DNA of 64,000 nucleotides from Pseudomonas simiae (GTDB lineage Bacteria; Pseudomonadota; Gammaproteobacteria; Pseudomonadales; Pseudomonadaceae). The position numbers were made by a program, and so were the translations under genes. Shown one piece after another: positions 7,885 through 17,031 of the stretch (within the stretch, counting starts at the first letter, position 1; each line of letters begins with the position of its first letter). A model generated the notes under the pieces. The model had not been told where the DNA came from. It searched no databases and saw nothing but the letters and a program-made list of their open reading frames with translations. The stretch is taken from contig NZ_FOKB01000002.1 of NCBI RefSeq assembly GCF_900111895.1, forward strand, positions 248,001-312,000, written 5' to 3'.

Positions 7885-9567
7885 ATGTTGCAGACCCGTG
7901 TTATCCCGCCCGCCGAAGGTGCGTACCAATATCCGCTGTTGATCAAACGCCTGTTGATGTCCGGCGCCCGTTACGAGAAGACCCGGGAAATCGTCTACCG
8001 CGACAAGCTGCGCTACACCTACCCGACCCTGATCGAACGCGTTGCCCGCCTGGCTAATGTGCTGACCGAGGCCGGCGTCAAGGCCGGTGATACCGTCGCG
8101 GTGATGGACTGGGACAGCCATCGCTACCTGGAATGCATGTTCGCCATCCCGATGATCGGCGCGGTGATCCACACCATCAACGTGCGCCTGTCGCCGGAAC
8201 AGATCCTGTACACCATGAACCATGCCGAGGACCGCTTCGTGCTGGTCAACAGTGAGTTCGTGGGGCTTTACCAGGCGATTGCCGGGCACCTGACGACGGT
8301 CGACAAGACCCTGCTGCTCACCGACGGCGATTCCAAGACTGCCGAGCTGCCCAACCTGGTGGGCGAGTACGAAAGCCTGCTCGCCGCCGCCAGCCCGAAG
8401 TATGACTTCCAGGATTTCGACGAAAACTCCGTCGCCACCACCTTCTACACCACCGGCACCACCGGTAACCCCAAGGGTGTGTATTTCACCCACCGCCAGT
8501 TGGTGCTGCACACCATAGGTGTGGCGACCATCATGGGCAGCGTCGACAGCGTGCGATTGCTCGGCACCAACGACGTGTACATGCCGATCACGCCGATGTT
8601 CCACGTGCACGCCTGGGGCTTGCCGTATGTGGCGACCATGCTCGGCCTGAAGCAGGTCTACCCCGGTCGCTACGACCCGGAATACCTGGTGGAGCTATGG
8701 CGTAAGGAAAAGGTCACTTTCTCCCACTGCGTACCGACCATCCTGCAGATGGTGCTCAACGCCAAGGCCGCCCAAGGCGTGGATTTTGGCGGTTGGAAAA
8801 TCGTCATCGGTGGCAGTGCCCTCAACCGTACGCTGTATGAGGCGGCAAAGGCCCGTGGGATTCAACTGACCGCCGCGTACGGCATGTCCGAGACAGGCCC
8901 GCTGGTGTCCTGCGCCCACCTCAACGAAGAACTGATGGCCGGCACCGAGGACGAGCGCATCACCTACCGCATCAAGGCCGGTGTGCCTGGGCCATTGGTG
9001 GAAGCGGCGATCATGGACGCTGAGGGTAACTTCCTGCCCGCCGACGGCGAGTCCCAGGGCGAGTTGGTCCTGCGCGCGCCGTGGCTGACCGAGGGTTATT
9101 ACAACGAGCCGCAGAAGGGCGCCGAGCTGTGGGCGGGCGGCTGGATGCACACGGGCGACGTGGCCACCCTCGATGCATTTGGCGTGATCGATATTCGCGA
9201 CCGCATCAAGGATGTGATCAAGACCGGCGGCGAGTGGATCTCCTCCCTGGCCCTCGAAGACCTGGTCAGCCGTCACCCGGCGGTACGCGAAGTAGCGGTG
9301 GTGGGCATTGCCGATCCGCAGTGGGGCGAGCGCCCGTTTGCCTTGCTGGTGGTGCGTGATGGCCATGTGATAGGCGCCCGCGAGCTCAAGGAACACCTCA
9401 AGCCGTTCGTGGAATTGGGCCATTTGAGCAAATGGGCGATTCCTAGCCAAATCGCCGTTGTTACGGAAATTCCCAAGACGAGTGTAGGAAAACTCGACAA
9501 AAAACGTATCCGTATCGACATCATTGAATGGCAGGCGAACAACAGCACCTTCCTGTCCACCCTCTGA
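7885..9567 (+). CDS. medium/long-chain fatty-acid--CoA ligase (AlkK-like acyl-activating enzyme)
   Basis: 560-residue ANL-superfamily adenylating enzyme. It has the P-loop YTTGTTGNPKG (about residues 190-200), the AYGMSETGP motif (about 332), the TGDVATLD/DRIKDVIKTGGEWI hinge region (about 425-450) and the catalytic C-terminal Lys in PKTSVGKLDKK. It lacks a signal peptide and is cytoplasmic. It activates carboxylic acids to acyl-AMP and then acyl-CoA. Similarity in layout is greatest to AlkK-type medium-chain acyl-CoA synthetases. AAGGGA precedes the ATG. The DUF1302/DUF1329 pair and LAL regulator downstream suggest uptake and activation of a hydrophobic acid or ester; this is inference. Confidence 0.92.
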   Translation: MLQTRVIPPAEGAYQYPLLIKRLLMSGARYEKTREIVYRDKLRYTYPTLIERVARLANVLTEAGVKAGDTVAVMDWDSHRYLECMFAIPMIGAVIHTINVRLSPEQILYTMNHAEDRFVLVNSEFVGLYQAIAGHLTTVDKTLLLTDGDSKTAELPNLVGEYESLLAAASPKYDFQDFDENSVATTFYTTGTTGNPKGVYFTHRQLVLHTIGVATIMGSVDSVRLLGTNDVYMPITPMFHVHAWGLPYVATMLGLKQVYPGRYDPEYLVELWRKEKVTFSHCVPTILQMVLNAKAAQGVDFGGWKIVIGGSALNRTLYEAAKARGIQLTAAYGMSETGPLVSCAHLNEELMAGTEDERITYRIKAGVPGPLVEAAIMDAEGNFLPADGESQGELVLRAPWLTEGYYNEPQKGAELWAGGWMHTGDVATLDAFGVIDIRDRIKDVIKTGGEWISSLALEDLVSRHPAVREVAVVGIADPQWGERPFALLVVRDGHVIGARELKEHLKPFVELGHLSKWAIPSQIAVVTEIPKTSVGKLDKKRIRIDIIEWQANNSTFLSTL

Positions 9568-9899
9568 CCCTCCTCGCCGTGCCCGCTCGGGCACGGCAAT
9601 GCTCTATCTGGCACCTTTACTTGTGATTTGCCGATTTTCAGCCATCCTTGCCGCGTCGGCCCTCGCCGACATGGCGAAAGGACTGTGGCAGACGGGTTGG
9701 TGATGCAAATCACACTTTAGAGGGATCAAGCAGTACCCCCTGCTGGCTATAGTCCCACTCAGAGTTTTTCAAGGATGTTCCGCTTCGGGCCATGAGGGCT
9801 CGGCTGCCGAGCGGCATTGGAATCGTTGTATTCCGGCTGTTACACGCATCAACAGAAAGAACTCACTGCCATAACAATAATGCACATGGAGTAGCGTCG
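9568..9899 (+). promoter_or_regulatory. 332-bp intergenic region upstream of the DUF1302 gene, with hairpin, CRP/Vfr-like site and -10-like box
   Basis: The region holds a perfect hairpin right after the ligase stop (GCCGTGCCC 9576-9584 with GGGCACGGC 9589-9597, no T-run). It also holds a CRP/Vfr-like site with half-sites GTGA-N6-TCAC (9700-9713) and a TATAGT -10 candidate (9748-9753) without a good -35, as expected for an activator-dependent promoter. The remaining leader to the ATG at 9900 is about 140 nt and shows no convincing gene. The operator and promoter are inferred from motif match only. Confidence 0.4.
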
Positions 9900-11762
9900 A
9901 TGACCTCAGTAAACCAGTTCTGGCGCCGGGCAAGACTGCCCCTGGCCGTCAGTCTCGCTTCTACGCTCGCCGGGCCCGCATTCGGCGTCAGTTTCAATAT
10001 CGGTGAAATCGAAGGGAGTTTTGACTCGTCGCTTTCCGTGGGGGCGAGCTGGTCGACAGCCAAGCCCAACAAGGATCTGATTGGCGTCAACAACGGTGGT
10101 CGTGGCTTATCCCAAACTTCCGACGACGGTCACCTCAACTTTAAGCGCGGTGAAACGTTCTCGAAGATCTTCAAGGGTATTCATGACCTGGAACTGAAGT
10201 ACGGCGATACCGGTGTGTTTGTGCGTGGCAAGTACTGGTATGACTTTGAGCTCAAGGACGAAAGCCGTCCGTTCAAGGACATCAGCGACAACAACCGTAA
10301 AGAGGGCGCCAAGTCCTCTGGCGGGCAGATTCTCGATGCGTTCATCTACCACAACTACAACATTGCCGATTTGCCGGGGTCGGTACGTTTTGGCAAGCAG
10401 GTGGTGAGCTGGGGTGAAAGTACCTTCATTGGCGGCGGCATCAACTCGATCAACCCGATCGACGTGTCCGCGTTCCGTCGTCCGGGGGCTGAGATCAAGG
10501 AAGGCTTGATTCCGGTCAATATGTTCTATGTGTCGCAGACACTGACCGATAACCTGTCGGCGGAAGCGTTCTATCAGTTGGAATGGGACCAGACCGTTAC
10601 CGATAACTGCGGCACTTTCTTCTCTCAGCCTGATGTTATTTCCGACGGCTGCAGTGACAATTTGCGCGTGTTGAACAGTCGTCGCTTCCTGCCTGCCGCA
10701 GTACTGCCAGGGCTTGCCGCCAATGGCGTCGACGTCAATAACGAAGGCGTATTGGTGCGTCGTGGTCCAGATCGTGATGCGCGCGACAGTGGTCAGTTCG
10801 GTGTCGCGTTCCATTACAACTTCGAGCCGCTGGATACAGAGTTCGGCGCTTACTTCATGAACTACCACAGTCGTGCGCCGATCTTCAGTGCCCAGGGCGC
10901 ACCGCAATCGAAATACACCGGTGCAACGCCTGGTGTGCCAGCCCAGCTGCGTCCGTTGGTGGTCGCGGGTAACTCCAATTATTTCGTTGAATACCCGGAA
11001 GATATTCGTCTGTATGGCTTGAGTTTCTCCACTACCCTGCCTACGGGGACTGCATGGAGCGGCGAGTTGAGCTATCGCCCAAATGCACCGGTACAACTGA
11101 GCACCACAGACATTCTTTTCGCCGGCGTAACGCCACTTCCGCCCTTCAACAATGCGTCTGTGTTGAAAGGGACGCCGGGTCAGGACCTGCATGGTTATAA
11201 CCGCAAGGAAGTCACCCAGTTCCAAACCACCTTCACGCACTTCTTCGATCAAGTCATGGGCGCCAGCCGCTTGACCACTGTCGGTGAAATCGGCGTGACC
11301 CATGTCGGTGGGCTGGAAAGCAAATCCGAGGCACGTTATGGCCGTGACCCAGTCTTTGGTCCGGGTTCGCTACCAGGGGGGTTCTGCAACGCGCTCAACA
11401 ACTCCACAGCACAAGGCGGTGGTTTGCCTAATGCCGCCAGCCTGAATACCAACTGCAACAACGACGGTTACACCACCGCCACCTCCTGGGGCTACCGCGC
11501 TCGCGCCATCTGGGAATACCCGGACGTGTTCGCCGGCGTCAACCTCAAGCCAAACGTGGCGTGGTCCCATGACGTCAAAGGTTATTCGCCAGGCCCTGGC
11601 GGTAACTTCGAAGAAGGTCGCAAGGCAGTCAGCCTGGGCCTGGATGCCGAGTATCAGAACACCTACACCGCCAGCCTGGCCTACACCAACTTCTTTGGTG
11701 GCAAGTTCAGCACGGTGGATGACCGCGACTTCGTCGCTTTGAGCTTCGGCGCCAACTTCTAA
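9900..11762 (+). CDS. DUF1302 family outer-membrane protein
   Basis: 620 residues with a signal peptide (about 1-35, ending near AGPAFG). The rest is rich in alternating aromatic/polar strands and ends in a C-terminal Phe (FGANF), the usual signature of an outer-membrane beta-barrel. DUF1302 is placed among outer-membrane barrels and usually occurs next to DUF1329. The start at 9900 has GGAG upstream and begins immediately before the basic n-region (WRRARLPLAVSLAS). Function is not established; import of hydrophobic substrates is a reasonable guess given the acyl-CoA ligase before it. It is followed 27 bp later by the DUF1329 gene, so the two form an operon. Confidence 0.9.
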   Translation: MTSVNQFWRRARLPLAVSLASTLAGPAFGVSFNIGEIEGSFDSSLSVGASWSTAKPNKDLIGVNNGGRGLSQTSDDGHLNFKRGETFSKIFKGIHDLELKYGDTGVFVRGKYWYDFELKDESRPFKDISDNNRKEGAKSSGGQILDAFIYHNYNIADLPGSVRFGKQVVSWGESTFIGGGINSINPIDVSAFRRPGAEIKEGLIPVNMFYVSQTLTDNLSAEAFYQLEWDQTVTDNCGTFFSQPDVISDGCSDNLRVLNSRRFLPAAVLPGLAANGVDVNNEGVLVRRGPDRDARDSGQFGVAFHYNFEPLDTEFGAYFMNYHSRAPIFSAQGAPQSKYTGATPGVPAQLRPLVVAGNSNYFVEYPEDIRLYGLSFSTTLPTGTAWSGELSYRPNAPVQLSTTDILFAGVTPLPPFNNASVLKGTPGQDLHGYNRKEVTQFQTTFTHFFDQVMGASRLTTVGEIGVTHVGGLESKSEARYGRDPVFGPGSLPGGFCNALNNSTAQGGGLPNAASLNTNCNNDGYTTATSWGYRARAIWEYPDVFAGVNLKPNVAWSHDVKGYSPGPGGNFEEGRKAVSLGLDAEYQNTYTASLAYTNFFGGKFSTVDDRDFVALSFGANF

Positions 11763-11789
11763 GCACACGCATTTCAGGAAGACCAGAAC

Positions 11790-13154
11790 ATGAAAATAAC
11801 CAAAAGTCTGTTGCACGTGGGTGTGCTTGGGCTGTCGATCCTGGCGAGCAACGTCATGGCGGCGGTGTCGGCGGATGAAGCTGCCAAGCTGGGCACGACC
11901 CTGACGCCGATGGGCGCCGAAATGGCCGGTAACGCGGCGGGCACCATTCCTAAGTGGTCGCCGCTGCCGACCAACGCGGGTGCCGTCGACGCCCGTGGGT
12001 TCCTGGCCAACCCTTACGCCAATGAACAACCGCAATTCACCATCACCGCAGCGAACGTGGAGCAATACAAGGACAAGCTGGCGCCGGGGCAGTACGCGAT
12101 GTTCAAGCGCTATCCGGAAACCTTCAAGATGCCGGTCTATCCGACCCATCGCGGTGCCACAGTGCCGGCTGATGTGTTTGCCTCCATCAAGAAGAACGCC
12201 ACCACGACCAACCTGGTGTCTGGCGGTAACGGCCTGGAAAACTTCGAAACCGCCGTACCGTTCCCGATTCCGAAAAGCGGCGTAGAGGTGATCTGGAACC
12301 ACATCACCCGTTATCGCGGTGGCAGCGTGACCCGTCTGGTGACCCAGGCCACGCCGCAAACCAACGGTTCCTACAGCCTGGTGTACTTCCGTGACCAGTT
12401 TGTATTCCGCGACAAGATGAAGGACTACGACCCGAAAAACCCAGGCAACGTGCTGTTTTACTTCAAGCAGCAAGTGACCGCGCCGGCACGTCTGGCCGGT
12501 GGTGTGCTGCTGGTGCACGAAACCCTGGACCAGGTGAAGGAACCGCGTTCGGCCTGGGTCTACAACGCCGGCCAGCGCCGTGTGCGCCGGGCGCCGCAAG
12601 TGTCCTATGACGGGCCAGGTACCGCAGCCGACGGCCTGCGTACCTCCGACAACCTCGACATGTATAACGGCGCACCGGATCGCTACGACTGGAAGCTGGA
12701 GGGCAAGAAAGAAATCTACATCGCCTCCAACAGCTACAAGATCGACGATCCGAAGCTCAAATACGCCGACATCATCAAAGCCGGCCACATCAACCAGGAC
12801 CTGGCCCGCTACGAGCTACGCCGCGTCTGGCACGTGGTCGCGACCTTGAAGGAAGGCCAGCGTCACATCTACGCCAAGCGTGACTTCTTCATTGACGAAG
12901 ACACCTGGCAAGCAGCCGTGATCGACCACTACGACGGTCGTGGCCAGCTGTGGCGCGTGGCGGAAGCCCATGCCGAGAACTACTACGACAAGCAAGTGCC
13001 GTGGTACGCCCTGGAAACCCTCTACGACCTGCAGTCCGGCCGCTACCTGGCGCTGGGCATGAAGAACGAAGAGAAGCAGGCGTATGACTTTGGCTTCACC
13101 GCCACCACCAGCGACTTCACCCCGGCGGCCCTACGCCAGGATGGTGTTCGCTAA
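11790..13154 (+). CDS. DUF1329 family periplasmic protein
   Basis: 454 residues with a cleavable signal peptide (about 1-24, ending SNVMAA). It belongs to DUF1329, a family with a LolA/LppX-like fold that nearly always pairs with DUF1302. LolA-like folds bind acyl chains, so a periplasmic carrier role for a hydrophobic ligand handled by the DUF1302 barrel is plausible but unproven. Conserved-looking segments include RGGSVTR, YFRDQFVFRDKMKDY and RRVRRAPQV. The REP-derived hairpin with a T-run after the stop may terminate the transcript. Confidence 0.9.
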   Translation: MKITKSLLHVGVLGLSILASNVMAAVSADEAAKLGTTLTPMGAEMAGNAAGTIPKWSPLPTNAGAVDARGFLANPYANEQPQFTITAANVEQYKDKLAPGQYAMFKRYPETFKMPVYPTHRGATVPADVFASIKKNATTTNLVSGGNGLENFETAVPFPIPKSGVEVIWNHITRYRGGSVTRLVTQATPQTNGSYSLVYFRDQFVFRDKMKDYDPKNPGNVLFYFKQQVTAPARLAGGVLLVHETLDQVKEPRSAWVYNAGQRRVRRAPQVSYDGPGTAADGLRTSDNLDMYNGAPDRYDWKLEGKKEIYIASNSYKIDDPKLKYADIIKAGHINQDLARYELRRVWHVVATLKEGQRHIYAKRDFFIDEDTWQAAVIDHYDGRGQLWRVAEAHAENYYDKQVPWYALETLYDLQSGRYLALGMKNEEKQAYDFGFTATTSDFTPAALRQDGVR

Positions 13155-13169
13155 CCTGCGTTAGCTTGC

Positions 13170-13265
13170 AAATGTGGGAGGGGGCTTGCCCCCGATAGCG
13201 GTGGGACAGTCAAAAAGCGCATTGACTGATCCGCCGCCATCGGGGGCAAGCCCCCTCCCACATTT
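13170..13265. repeat. REP doublet, variant class (GGGGGCTTGCCCCC core)
   Basis: Near-perfect inverted arms lie at 13170-13199 (AATGTGGGAGGGGGCTTGCC...) and 13236-13265, with a TTTTTT run following. The core differs from the three upstream doublets (CGGGCTTGCTCGC replaced by GGGGCTTGCCCCC), but the inner loop (GACAGTCA...TGACTGATC) is shared. The T-run makes it a plausible terminator for the DUF1302-DUF1329 transcript. Confidence 0.88.
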
Positions 13266-13379
13266 TTTGTCGCAGTTCTTTTTCAGGCAAATGTTGCAAA
13301 GATCTACAAACCCGCCGCTTTTACCGCTAGTCTGCGGACATCTGCAATGCCGACAACAGCCTTCTACAAGAGCCCGGCG

Positions 13380-16109
13380 ATGACTGATCTGTCCCGAATC
13401 CAAGGGCCTGCCAGCACGGTCATTCCGACCCTGGAAGGTCGCTTCTACAGGCCACCTCTGCCTGACGGCTACGTGCTGCGCCCTCGCCTGTGCGAACGCC
13501 TGAGCGCTGGTCTGGAAGGGCGCTTGCTGCTGGTCAGCGCACCGGCTGGGTTTGGCAAGAGTTCGTTGGCGGTGGAGTTTTGCCAGAGCCTGCCGGCCCA
13601 TTGGCAAAGCCTGTGGCTGGGCCTGAGCCCACGGGACAACGACCCCGGGCGTTTCCTCGAACGCCTGCTCGACGGCTTGCAGCAATTCTTTCCGCAACTC
13701 GGCGCCCAATCCCTGGGCCTGCTGAAAATGCGTCAGCGTCACCAACCCTTTGCCTTTGAAGAGTGGCTGGATGGCCTGCTCGATGAACTGGCTGTCCACC
13801 TGTCCACCCGTGCGCCGCTGTTGCTGGTGCTGGATGATTACCATCTGGCCCAAGGGCCGGTGCTCGACCGCTGCCTGCAGTTTTTCCTCAATCATTTGCC
13901 TGACGGCTTGGTGGTGTTGGTTACCAGTCGCCAGCGTCCGGACTGGCATCTGGCGCGGCTACGGTTGTCGCGTCATCTGCTGGAGCTGCATGAACAGGAC
14001 TTGCGCCTGACTCACGACGAATCACTGGCAGTGCTGGATCGCCACAGCAATTCCCTACAAGGTGAAGCCCTCGATAACCTGATCCGCCGCAGCGAAGGCT
14101 GGGTCGCCGGCCTGCGTTTCTGGCTGTTGGCCGCCTCTGAAGCCGGTAGCGACGGCGCCTTGCCGCAGAGCCTGCACGGCGGCGAAGGGCTCATCCGCGA
14201 TTACCTGCTGGAAGAAGTCATCGACTGCCTGCCGGCCGACGTGCAGGCGTTTTTGTACGACACCGCCCCTCAGGATCGATTTTGCAGCGAACTCTGCGAC
14301 GCGGTGCGTGAAGCCCACGACAGTGCCGAAATCCTGCGTTACCTGCAGGCGCACCAAGTGTTTCTGGTGCCACTGGACGACCAAGGGCATTGGTACCGTT
14401 ATCACCATCTTTTTTCTGATTTGCTGCGCACACGGCGCGCCAGCAGTCACGTTCTGCCGGCGGCCAGCCTGCACCTGCGTGCGTGTCGCTGGTTCAATGC
14501 CCAAGGCTTGATCGATGAAGCGGTGGAGCAGGCGCTGCGCGCCGGCCATCTGGACGTGGCGGCCAACCTGGTACAGAACCTGTCTGAAGAACAACTGCTG
14601 GCTGAGCAGAATGTCGGCATGCTACTGCGCTGGAAAATGGACTTGCCCGACAGCCTGCTGATCAGCACGCCGCGCTTGATCGTGCTCTACAGCTGGGCCT
14701 TGGGCCTGGCCTGCCAGTTGGATGCAGCGGAAGAACTGTCCAGCTACCTCAGCCGCTTCCTGCCGGCGCCGTCGGCTACCGCGCAGAAATCGATGTTGGC
14801 CCAGTGGCTGGCCCTGAGCGGGATCATCGCCCGCGGCCGGGGCGATCGCGAGCTGACCCAGCGCTATTGCAGCGAGGCCCTGGAGAGCTTGCCACAACGG
14901 CGTTACGGCCAGCGGTTGATGTGCTTGTCGACCCTGTCCAACCTGGCCATTGTCGATGCCGACCTCTGGCGTGCACGTGGCTTGAACCGTGAATCCCTGG
15001 AGCTGGCACAGCGCGTCGGCAACCCATTGTTCGAAGCCCTGGCCCACTACGACCGCGCGCGAGTGTTGCAAGCGCGCGGTGAGATCCTGCGTTCCCTGGA
15101 TGAAGTCCGCCAGGGCTTGCAACGCCTGCACGGCTTGGCGCCGCAGCGCTTGTATGCAGTGCGTGCGCGGTTGTCGCTCTACGAAGGTTTTCTGCTGCTG
15201 GTGCGGCTCCAGCCCGACGCCGGCCTCGCCCGTTTGCGTGCCGGCCTCGCCGAAGCCCGAGCTTGTCGCGATATCAGCGTGTTGATCGGCCATTGTGTGA
15301 TCGCCAATTTCGAAGGGCGTCGTGGTGACTTCCCCAAAGCCTTTGCCGAACTCGCCGAGGCTGAGCGCCTGATGCATATCTGGGATGTGCCGCCGATCTA
15401 CTACCTGGCGATGATCACCCTGATCAAGTGCGAGCTGTGGCTGGCCCAGGGCCGCACCGACTTGGCCGACGCCTGGCTGACGCGCCTGGGGCAAACTTAC
15501 CATGGCGAACACGCCGCTGCCGCGCCGGAGTTTCACCCGCACCTGCCGCAGCATATCGGGCTGCAACAGGCTGCGTTGGACGCCACTCGCCACCAACCTG
15601 CGGCGGCGTTGCAGCGTCTCGAAGAGCTGGCGCTGCAGGCGCATAACAGCGGGCGTCAGATGATCGCGTTAATGGCCCTGACCCAACGGGTGCAACTGTT
15701 GCTGGAGGAGGGGCAGGAGACAAAGGCGCGTTCAGTGTTTACCCAGGCCCTTGAGGCCGGCATAGGCGGGGCTTTGCAACCCTTCCAGCGATTGCTGGAA
15801 ACCCACCCGGACTGGATGCGTGAGCAGCTGGCCAAAGATCCTCACGGCCTGCTGAGCCAGAGTCTGCTGGCGCTGTTACCGGCGGTAGTCGTGGTGGAAG
15901 CGGCTTCTACCCATGAGACCTTGAGCGCGCGGGAGCTGGCGGTGCTGCAATTGATCGCTCAAGGTTGCTCCAATCAGGAAATCAGCAATCGACTGTTTAT
16001 CTCCCTGCACACGGTCAAGACTCACGCGAGCCACATCAACAGCAAGCTGGGTGTAGAGCGTCGTACGCAAGCAGTGGCGAGGGCCCAAGAGCTGAGGTTG
16101 ATCGGCTAG
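13380..16109 (+). CDS. LuxR family regulator, MalT/AlkS-like LAL type
   Basis: About 909 residues (920 if the upstream ATG at 13347 is used; neither start has a strong ribosome site). It has an N-terminal NTPase with Walker A SAPAGFGKSS (about residues 53-62) and a Walker B-like LLLVLDDYHLA. A long helical-repeat middle region follows, and a C-terminal LuxR helix-turn-helix ends the protein (LSARELAVLQLIAQG...LFISLHTVKTHASHIN). This is the architecture of large ATP-binding LuxR activators such as MalT and AlkS, which respond to a small inducer. Placed directly after the DUF1302/DUF1329 genes, it is the likely regulator of the module starting at 7885. Confidence 0.92.
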   Translation: MTDLSRIQGPASTVIPTLEGRFYRPPLPDGYVLRPRLCERLSAGLEGRLLLVSAPAGFGKSSLAVEFCQSLPAHWQSLWLGLSPRDNDPGRFLERLLDGLQQFFPQLGAQSLGLLKMRQRHQPFAFEEWLDGLLDELAVHLSTRAPLLLVLDDYHLAQGPVLDRCLQFFLNHLPDGLVVLVTSRQRPDWHLARLRLSRHLLELHEQDLRLTHDESLAVLDRHSNSLQGEALDNLIRRSEGWVAGLRFWLLAASEAGSDGALPQSLHGGEGLIRDYLLEEVIDCLPADVQAFLYDTAPQDRFCSELCDAVREAHDSAEILRYLQAHQVFLVPLDDQGHWYRYHHLFSDLLRTRRASSHVLPAASLHLRACRWFNAQGLIDEAVEQALRAGHLDVAANLVQNLSEEQLLAEQNVGMLLRWKMDLPDSLLISTPRLIVLYSWALGLACQLDAAEELSSYLSRFLPAPSATAQKSMLAQWLALSGIIARGRGDRELTQRYCSEALESLPQRRYGQRLMCLSTLSNLAIVDADLWRARGLNRESLELAQRVGNPLFEALAHYDRARVLQARGEILRSLDEVRQGLQRLHGLAPQRLYAVRARLSLYEGFLLLVRLQPDAGLARLRAGLAEARACRDISVLIGHCVIANFEGRRGDFPKAFAELAEAERLMHIWDVPPIYYLAMITLIKCELWLAQGRTDLADAWLTRLGQTYHGEHAAAAPEFHPHLPQHIGLQQAALDATRHQPAAALQRLEELALQAHNSGRQMIALMALTQRVQLLLEEGQETKARSVFTQALEAGIGGALQPFQRLLETHPDWMREQLAKDPHGLLSQSLLALLPAVVVVEAASTHETLSARELAVLQLIAQGCSNQEISNRLFISLHTVKTHASHINSKLGVERRTQAVARAQELRLIG

Positions 16110-16194
16110 GGATACTCCAGTCTGTTTTAATAGTGCACTTATTCCGGCGATGTTCGCCCGGAAACGTTATTTCATTTGCACGACAGGACCCAGA

Positions 16195-16839
16195 ATGGAA
16201 ACCGCCAAGCCGACCCTCATCCGCGAAACCTTCCCCGTCGGCCCCCTGCAGTGCAACTGCACCATCATCGGCGACCCCGTCAGCAAAAAGGCCATCGTGG
16301 TCGACCCAGGCGGCAACCATGAGCTGATCCTGGCGCGGCTCGATGCCCTGGGACTGAAAGTGGTGAGCATCATCCACACCCATGCCCATCTGGATCACTT
16401 CCTGGCGTCCGGCCAGTTGAAGGAGAAGACCGGTGCCACCTTGCACCTGCACAAAGAAGATCAATTCCTTTGGGACAATCTGGAAATGCAATGCCAGATG
16501 TTTCGCGTGCCCTATACCCCTGTACCTTCGCCGGATCGTTGGCTGGAACATGATGAAGAGTTGGCCTGTGGCTGTGGCGTGGCGTTGCACACACCCGGCC
16601 ATACGCCTGGGTCGATGAGCTTCTGGTTTGCCGACGCCAAGCTGCTGATTGCCGGCGACACACTGTTCCGTCGCGGTATCGGGCGCACCGATTTGTGGGG
16701 CGGCGACCAGGCGACCATCGTGCGCTCGATCAAGCAGCGCCTGTATACCTTGGACGAGGGCGCGACGGTAGTGACCGGCCACGGGCCGGATACCCGGCTG
16801 GGCGATGAAATGCGTGAGAACCCATTTGTGCGGGCGTGA
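16195..16839 (+). CDS. MBL-fold metallo-hydrolase (glyoxalase II-like, YcbL type)
   Basis: 214-residue cytoplasmic protein with the metallo-beta-lactamase motif THAHLDH (about residues 61-67). Further ligands lie in HTPGHTPGS and AGDTLFRRGIGRTDL, and a late GHGP His is present. The size and the LQCNCTIIGDP start resemble the small type-II glyoxalases (YcbL), which hydrolyse S-lactoylglutathione or other thioesters. The substrate is not certain. The ATG at 16195 has AGGA upstream; an in-frame ATG at 16150 would add 15 residues without a ribosome site. Single gene downstream of the LAL regulator. Confidence 0.9.
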   Translation: METAKPTLIRETFPVGPLQCNCTIIGDPVSKKAIVVDPGGNHELILARLDALGLKVVSIIHTHAHLDHFLASGQLKEKTGATLHLHKEDQFLWDNLEMQCQMFRVPYTPVPSPDRWLEHDEELACGCGVALHTPGHTPGSMSFWFADAKLLIAGDTLFRRGIGRTDLWGGDQATIVRSIKQRLYTLDEGATVVTGHGPDTRLGDEMRENPFVRA

Positions 16840-17031
16840 AGGGTTCATTGCCGGGCAGAGCGCGTTCTATAACAAGCAAACCTTGTAGCAAAAACTCAGG
16901 TCGTGTTCAGTGAGCGTCTGCTACGGTTTCTGTAGTCACGGAATTTTTGCCGTTTGTCGCGTTCCAAACTCGGCACAGGTCCATTGCCAATGTCCTTTGC
17001 ACCATAGAATGCAAAAGTAGGAGCTCCCCCC

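Noticed and set aside
9576..9597. Hairpin after the acyl-CoA ligase as a rho-independent terminator
   Set aside because: Perfect stem but no T-run after it; it may only slow read-through or stabilise RNA.
637..13265. Repeated palindromes considered as CRISPR array
   Set aside because: They are dispersed REP doublets in separate intergenic gaps with no regular repeat-spacer array and no cas genes.
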